A stretch of DNA of 64,000 nt from Tragulus kanchil. Its lineage: Eukaryota > Chordata > Mammalia > Artiodactyla > Tragulidae. A model generated the notes under the pieces. It did not search any database. It was not told the DNA's origin and saw only the letters and a list, made by a program, of their open reading frames with translations. The stretch is from contig JAIOJX010000028.1 in the NCBI GenBank assembly GCA_022376925.1, forward strand, positions 68,785,001-68,849,000, in the 5' to 3' direction. The position numbers and the translations under genes are program-made. This document shows, in pieces, positions 59,112 through 64,000 of the stretch. How positions within the stretch are numbered: position 1 is the stretch's first letter; every line of letters begins with the position of its first letter.

Positions 59112-59840
59112 TCATTTCATGTGCTTTTGGGCCATCTGTATGTCCTCTTTGGAGAGGCATCTCTTTAGATCTTTTTCCCATTTTTTGATTGGGTTGTTCG
59201 TTTTTCCCGTGCTGAGTTGTCTGAGTTGCTTGTAGATTTTGGAGATTAATTCTTTGTCTGTTGTTTCATTTGCTATGATTTTCTCCCACTCTGTGGGGTG
59301 TCTGTCGAGATTTTCTGTTATTTCTTTTGCTGTACAAAAGCTTTTAAGTTTCATTAGGTCCCACATGTTCATTTTTCTATTCAGTTCTGCTATTCTAGTA
59401 GGTGGGTCAGAGAAGATCTTGCTTTGATTGATGTCCTTGAGGGTTTTGCCTATATTCTGCTCTAAGAGTTTGATGGTTTCTGGTCTTACATGTAGGTCTT
59501 TAATCCATTTTGAGTTGATTTTGTGTATGGGGTCAGGGAATGTTCCAACTTCATTTTTTTGCATGTAGCTGTCCAATTGTCCCAGCACCACTTGTTGAAG
59601 AGGCTGTCTTTGTCCCATTTTGTAGTTTTGCCTCCTTTGGCAAAAATAAAGTACCCATAGGTGCGTGGGTTTATCTCTGGGTTCTCGATCTTGTTCCATT
59701 GGTCGATAGTTCTGTTTTGTGCCAGTACCATACTGTCTTGATGACTGTTGCTTTGTAGTAGAGTCTGAAGTTAGGAGGCTGATCCCTCCAGCTCCGTTTT
59801 CTTTCTCAGGATTGCTTTGGCTATTCGAGGTTGCTTCCAT
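59112..59840 (-). pseudogene. Duplicated ORF2 C-terminal fragment (joint product)
   Basis: A 242-codon frame that begins in the flank of the joint and then repeats the ORF2 C-terminal stretch of 60172-60580 with frame changes from homopolymer errors. It is not an independent ORF. Confidence 0.85.
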
Positions 59841-60171
59841 GTTCTGGTCATTGTATAGAGAGCTGCAATAAACACTGGGGTACAGGTGCTTCTTTCAATT
59901 TTGATTTCATCAGGATATAAGCCTAATAATGGAATTGCTGGGTCATAGGGTGCTTCTATTTTTAGTTTTTAAGGAAATCTCCATACTGTCTTCCATAGAG
60001 GCTGTATCAGTTTACATTCCCACCAGCAATGCAAGAGGGTTCCCTTTTCTCCGCACCCTCTCCTGCATTTATTGTCTGTCAATTTATTGATAATGGCCAT
60101 TCTGACGGGTGTGAGGTGGTATCTCATTGTGGTTTTAATTTACATTTCTCTATAATAAGTGAAGTTGAGCA

Positions 60172-60580
60172 TCATTTCATGTGCTTTTGGGCCATCTGTA
60201 TGTCCTCTTTGGAGAGGCATCTCTTTAGATCTTTTTCCCATTTTTTGATTGGATTGTTCGTTTTTCCAGTGCTGAGTTGTCTGAGTTGCTTGTAGATTTT
60301 GGAGATTAATTCTTTGTCTGTTGTTTCATTTGCTATGATTTTCTCCCACTCTGTGGGGTGTCTGTCGAGATTTTCTGTTATTTCTTTTGCTGTACAAAAG
60401 CTTTTAAGTTTCATTAGGTCCCACATGTTCATTTTTCTATTCAGTTCTGCTATTCTAGTAGGTGGGTCAGAGAAGATCTTGCTTTGATTGATGTCCTTGA
60501 GGGTTTTGCCTATATTCTGCTCTAAGAGTTTGATGGTTTCTGGTCTTACATGTAGGTCTTTAATCCATTTTGAGTTGATT
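60172..60580 (-). pseudogene. L1 ORF2 C-terminal region after a frameshift
   Basis: Continues the ORF2 reading in another frame after a one-base loss near 60580: this L1 has ATACACAAAATCAACTC where the plus-strand L1 has ATACACTAAGATCAACTC. It includes the stretch ending AQKHMK. It then stops at TGA (60172-60174), where the plus-strand L1 has CGA (Arg), a typical CpG decay. The same stop is in the copy at 59112, so it is not a joint error. Confidence 0.9.
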
Positions 60581-62105
60581 TTGTGTATGGGGTCAGGGAA
60601 TGTTCCAACTTCATTTTTTTGCATGTAGCTGTCCAATTGTCCCAGCACCACTTGTTGAAGAGGCTGTCTTTGTCCCATTTTGTAGTTTTGCCTCCTTTGG
60701 CAAAAATAAAGTACCCATAGGTGCGTGGGTTTATCTCTGGGTTCTCGATCTTGTTCCATTGGTCGATAGTTCTGTTTTTGTGCCAGTACCATACTGTCTT
60801 GATGACTGTTGCTTTGTAGTAGAGTCTGAAGTTAGGGAGGCTGATCCCTCCAGCTCCGTTTTTCTTTCTCAGGATTGCTTTGGCTATTCGAGGTCTTCTG
60901 TGTTTCCATATGAACTGTGTGATTCTTTGGTCTAGTTCTGTGGAAAACGTCAATGGTAGTTGAATAGGTATTGCATTGAATCTGTAGATGATATTTGTTA
61001 GTATGGTCATTTTCACAATATTGATTCTTCTAATCCAGGAACATGGAATATCTCTCCATCTGTTTAAGTCTTGTTTAATGTCTCTCATGAGTGTCTTGTA
61101 ATTTTCTGTGTACAATTCTTTTGTTTCTTTGGGTAGGTTCATTCCTAGATATTTGATTCTTTTGGTTGCAATGGTGAAGGGGATTGCCTTTTTGATTTTG
61201 TTTTCTGATTTTTCATTGTTTGTGTATAGGAATGCCAGTGATTTCTGTATATTGATTTTGTATCCTGCGACTTTGATGAATTCGCTGATTATCTCTAGTA
61301 GTTTTGTGATAGTGTCTTTGGGATTTTCTATGTATAATATCATGTCATCTGCAAATAGAGAGAGTTTGACTTCTTCTTTTCCAATCTGGATTCCTTTGAT
61401 TTCTTTCTCTTCTCTTATTGCTGTTGCTAGAACTTCCAGGACTATGTTGAATAGTAGTGGTGAAAGTGGACACCCTTGTCTTGTTCCTGATCTTAGAGGG
61501 AATGCTTTCAGTTTTTCACCATTGAGGATAATGTTTGCTGTGGGCTTCTCGTATATGGCTTTCATTATGTTAAGATAAGTTCCTTCTATGCCCATTTTTT
61601 GAAGAGTTTTTATCATAAATGGATGCTGTACTTTGTCAAAGGCTTTTTCTGCATCTATTGAGATGATCATGTGATTTTGTCTCAATTTATTGATATGGTG
61701 TATCACATTGATTGATTTGTGGATATTGAAGAATCCTTGCATGCCTGGAATGAACCCAACTTGATCGTGATGTATGAGCTTTTTGATGTGTTGTTGAATT
61801 TCATTTGCTAGGATTTTGTTGAGGATTTTGGCGTCTAGATTCATCAGTGAAATTGGCCTATAATTTTCTTTTTTTGTGATGTCTTTGCCTGGCTTTGGTG
61901 TCAGGGTGATGGTGGCCTCGTAGAATATGTTTGGAAGTGTTCCTTCCTGTGCAATTTTTTGGAAGAGTTTTAGAAGGACAGGCATTAGCTCTTCTTTAAA
62001 TGTTTGGTAGAATTCACTTGTGAAACCATCTGGCCCTGGGCTTTTATTTTTGGGTAGATTTTTGATCACAAGGTCGATTTCTGAGCTTGTGATTGGCTTG
62101 TTCAT
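60546..62105 (-). pseudogene. L1 ORF2 reverse transcriptase domain, 519-codon open frame
   Basis: The longest open frame of the window. It holds SPGPDG (residues 22-27), the first catalytic Asp in IDAEKAFD (D151), RQGCPLSP (209-216) and the FADD box (251-254), so both catalytic-site motifs of L1 reverse transcriptase are intact. The Met at 62105 is internal to ORF2: the preceding sequence continues ORF2 in another frame, with one extra base in the run near 62136. The C-terminal end is set by the frameshift near 60580. The domain is intact, but the protein is not. Confidence 0.95.
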
Positions 62106-63508
62106 AGTTTCTGTTTCTTCCTGGTTGAGGTCTTGGGGGATTAATCTTCTCTAAGAAACTGTCCATTTCTTCCAGGTTGTCCAGTTTGTTGCCATAGAGT
62201 TGTTCATAATAGTCTCTTAGAATCCTTTGGATTTCTGCATGATCTGATGTAATCTTTCCTTTTTCATTTTTGATTTTGATGATCTGGTTCTTCTCTCTTT
62301 TTTTCTTGATGAGTCCGGCCAGTGGTGTGTCGATTTTATTGACCTTTTCGAAGAACCAGCTTTTTGTTTTATTTATCTTTACTATTGTTTCTTTCGTTTC
62401 TTTTTAATTTATTTCTGCTCTGATCTTTATGATTTCCCTTCTTCTGCTGGCCTTGGGGTGTTTTTGTTCTTCTTTTGCCAATTGTTTTAAGCATACAGTA
62501 AGGTCATCTGTTTGAGATTTTCCTAGTTTCTTGAGGTGGGATTGAATTGCTATAAACGTCCCTCTTAGAACTGCTTTTGCACTATCCCATAGGTTTTGCA
62601 CTGTCGTGTGTTCATTTCGTTTTCTTCTAGGAATTTTTTACTTTCTCCTTTGATTTCCTCAATGATCAGTTGGTTTTTTAGGTACGTGTTGTTTAATCTC
62701 CATGTGTTTGTGTTTTTAGCGGTTTTTTTTTTTTTTCTGGTAGTTGATCTCTAATCTCACTGCTTTGTGATCCGAGAAGATGGTTGATAGAATTTCAGTT
62801 TTCTTGAATTGACTGAGGTTTGATTTGTGGCCCAATATGTGGTCTATCCTGGAGAATGTTCCGTGAGCACTTGAGAAGAAAGTGTATTCCTCTGCTTTTG
62901 GATGGAAAGTCCTAAAGATATCAATGAGGCCATTTCTTCTAGTGTGGCATTTAAGGCTTGTGTTTCTTTATTAATTTTCTGTTTTGATGATATGTCCTTT
63001 GGTGTGAGAGGAGTGTTAAAGTCTCCTACTATGATTATGTTACTGTAAATGTCTTCTTTTATGTCTGAAAGTGTTTTCTTATGTATTGGGGTGCTCCTGC
63101 GTTGGGTGCATAGATATTTATGATTGCTTTGTCTTCTTCTTGGATCGATCCCTTAATCATGATGTAGTGGCCTGCCTTGTCTCTTAGAATCTTCTTTACT
63201 TTAAAATCTATTTTGTCTGATATGAGGATTGCTACTCCAGCTTTCTTTTGATTTCCATTTGCATGGAATATCTTTTTCCAGCCTCTCACTTTCAGTCTAT
63301 GAGTGTCTCTAGGTCTGAAATGAGTTTCTTAGAGGCAGCATATGTATGGGTCGTGTTTTTGGATCCATTCAGCCACTCTGTATCTTTTGGTTGGGGCATT
63401 TAGTCCATTGACATTCAAAGTAATTATTGATACAAATGATCCTATTGTCATCTTCTTAGATGTTATGATGTGTTTGTTTCGTGGATCTTCTCCTTTTATA
63501 CTTGTTGT
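62106..63508 (-). pseudogene. L1 ORF2 N-terminal part: endonuclease and linker, broken
   Basis: The pieces lie in order. 63059-63310 holds the endonuclease stretch with GVAILISDK and IINIYAPN. The SDH catalytic box is encoded at about 62768-62776, before ..KAVRLEIN. 62404-62601 holds the linker with AVLRG and EIIKIRAEIN. In-frame TAA follows the last word at about 62405. The frame then continues to about 62140, where one extra base shifts it relative to the reverse transcriptase frame. A T-run at 62722-62734 lies between pieces. The start of ORF2 should be close to 63500. Confidence 0.88.
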
Positions 63509-63994
63509 CTATATAAGTCCCTTTAACACTTGTTGTAAGGCTGGTTTGGTGTGACTAAATTCTTTTAATTTTTGTTTGTCAGTAAAGCTTTTGATTTCTC
63601 CATCAATTTTGAATGATATCCTTGCAGGGTAGAGGATTCTTGGTTGCAGATTATTCTCTTTCAGCCGTTTAAATGTGTCCTGCCATTCCCTTCTGGCCTG
63701 CAGAGTTTCTGTTGAAAGATCAGCTGTTAAACGTATGGGCTTTCCCTTGTATGTCACTAGTTGCTTTTCCCTTGCTGCTTTGAGAATTCTATCTTTGTGT
63801 TTAATTTGTGTTAGCTTCATTAATATGTGTCCTGGTGTGTTTCTTCTCGGATTGACTCTGTATGGTACTCTTTGTGCTTCTTGGACTTGACTGGCTATTT
63901 CTTTTCCCATGTTGGGGAAATTTTCAACTATAATCTCTTCAAAAATTTTCTCATAGCCTTTCTTTTCTTCTTCTTTTTCTGGAAGCCCTATAAT
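63509..63994 (-). pseudogene. L1 ORF1 C-terminal part (RNA-binding protein), partial
   Basis: Open from an in-frame TGA at 63995-63997 to the stop at 63509, about 161 codons. It includes the conserved RNA-binding C-terminal domain (TPGHILMKL, KDRILKAAREK, YKGKPIRLTADLS, RRREW-like QARREWQ). The TGA sits where ORF1 normally has Arg in a RIIG-like motif (here stop-IIG), so it is probably a CGA-to-TGA change. The rest of ORF1 lies outside the window. Confidence 0.92.
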
Positions 63995-64000
63995 TCAAAT

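Larger units (their letters stand above)
58769..60893. repeat. Direct duplication 23 (step 1060) inside the L1
   Basis: Positions 58769-59830 recur at 59829-60893. In the last 110 bases of the first copy, T-runs or G-runs are one base short in at least three places (near 59713, 59776 and 59797). Two substitutions occur further in: G59193/A60253 and C59208/A60268. The repeat makes the ORF2 C-terminal region appear twice in the same L1. Confidence 0.95.
58247..64000 (-). mobile_element. Long L1, 3' end to ORF1, runs off the window
   Basis: Read on the minus strand from the window edge: ORF1 C-terminal part, ORF2 endonuclease, linker, reverse transcriptase, C-terminal domain, 3' untranslated region and A-tail (T-rich at 58247-58265). 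Removing the 1060-base duplication 23 leaves about 4.7 kb. The order and spacing fit a full-length L1 whose 5' end lies beyond 64000. Several frameshifts and stops make it inactive as written, though single-base errors in this assembly may account for some of them. Confidence 0.93.

Noticed and set aside
1..60893. A CRISPR-like or satellite array, or a new tandem-repeat system
   Set aside because: There is no common repeat unit: each pair duplicates different sequence once, and only the step length is shared.
61108..61578. 156-codon plus-strand open frame
   Set aside because: It is the antisense shadow of the L1 reverse transcriptase frame at 60546-62105.
1..64000. Replication-based rearrangement (template switching) as the cause of the stutter
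   Set aside because: Known events give few breakpoints of variable size. Twenty-three steps of almost equal length with contig-end-style errors do not fit.

Overview
This is nuclear DNA from a ruminant mammal. The evidence is its repeats: Bov-A/Bov-tA SINEs, BovB/ART2A fragments, CHR-type tRNA-Glu SINEs of even-toed ungulates, a BovB/L1_BT-like 3' end, and older mammalian repeats (an old L1, a Tigger2-like DNA transposon, MaLR/ERVL-like LTRs). The species cannot be fixed from the window. I see no host protein-coding gene, no functional RNA gene, no CRISPR array and no operon. The sequence is AT-rich intergenic DNA, and the open frames seen are translations of SINEs, L1 fragments or chance.

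The dominant feature of the window is not a gene. In 23 places the sequence runs forward, jumps back by about 1.04-1.18 kb, repeats that stretch almost exactly, and then goes on. The second copies start near 577, 2511, 4443, 8881, 11214, 14775, 16716, 20195, 22293, 26299, 28301, 30209, 34668, 37707, 40185, 41885, 44934, 46971, 49209, 52618, 54871, 57508 and 59829. The intervals between starts are 1.7-4.5 kb. Differences between copies are mostly single-base gaps in homopolymers and short scrambled or shortened stretches beside the junctions. This looks like about 24 overlapping contigs or long reads joined end to end without merging overlaps. If so, about 25.7 kb is redundant and the true locus is about 38 kb. 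Any annotation that ignores this counts SINEs, L1s and ORFs two or three times.

Layout: 1-6.2 kb holds a CHR-type SINE with clear target-site duplications, a Bov-A unit and a Tigger2-like remnant. 7-10 kb holds Bov-A/Bov-tA SINEs. 10.5-17.4 kb holds two CHR-type SINEs, another tRNA-Glu SINE and a Bov-tA. 18.5-24.3 kb holds Bov-A/Bov-tA units, an L1_BT-like 3' end, and a BovB piece split by a tiny L1 stub. 25-31 kb holds two tRNA-Glu SINEs and a Bov-tA. 31.4-39 kb is mostly unique, with two Bov SINEs and an MLT1-like LTR. 39.9-43.3 kb holds a CHR-1 SINE, an ART2A/BovB piece and a Bov-tA. 43.9-48 kb holds an ancient antisense L1 split by a CHR-1 SINE. 48-51 kb holds a TG/CA/TA microsatellite and a SINE. 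51.9-55.6 kb holds a 5'-truncated plus-strand L1 of about 1.38 kb with a 13-bp target-site duplication. 55.7-56.2 kb holds an old ERVL-like LTR. 57.2 kb to the end is the 3' part of a long minus-strand L1 that runs off the window, with recognisable ORF1, endonuclease, reverse transcriptase and C-terminal parts broken by stops and frameshifts.

I found no previously undescribed biological system. The most important observation is the systematic 1.1-kb stutter, which I judge to be an assembly error; the L1, BovB and SINE insertion histories are real but ordinary.
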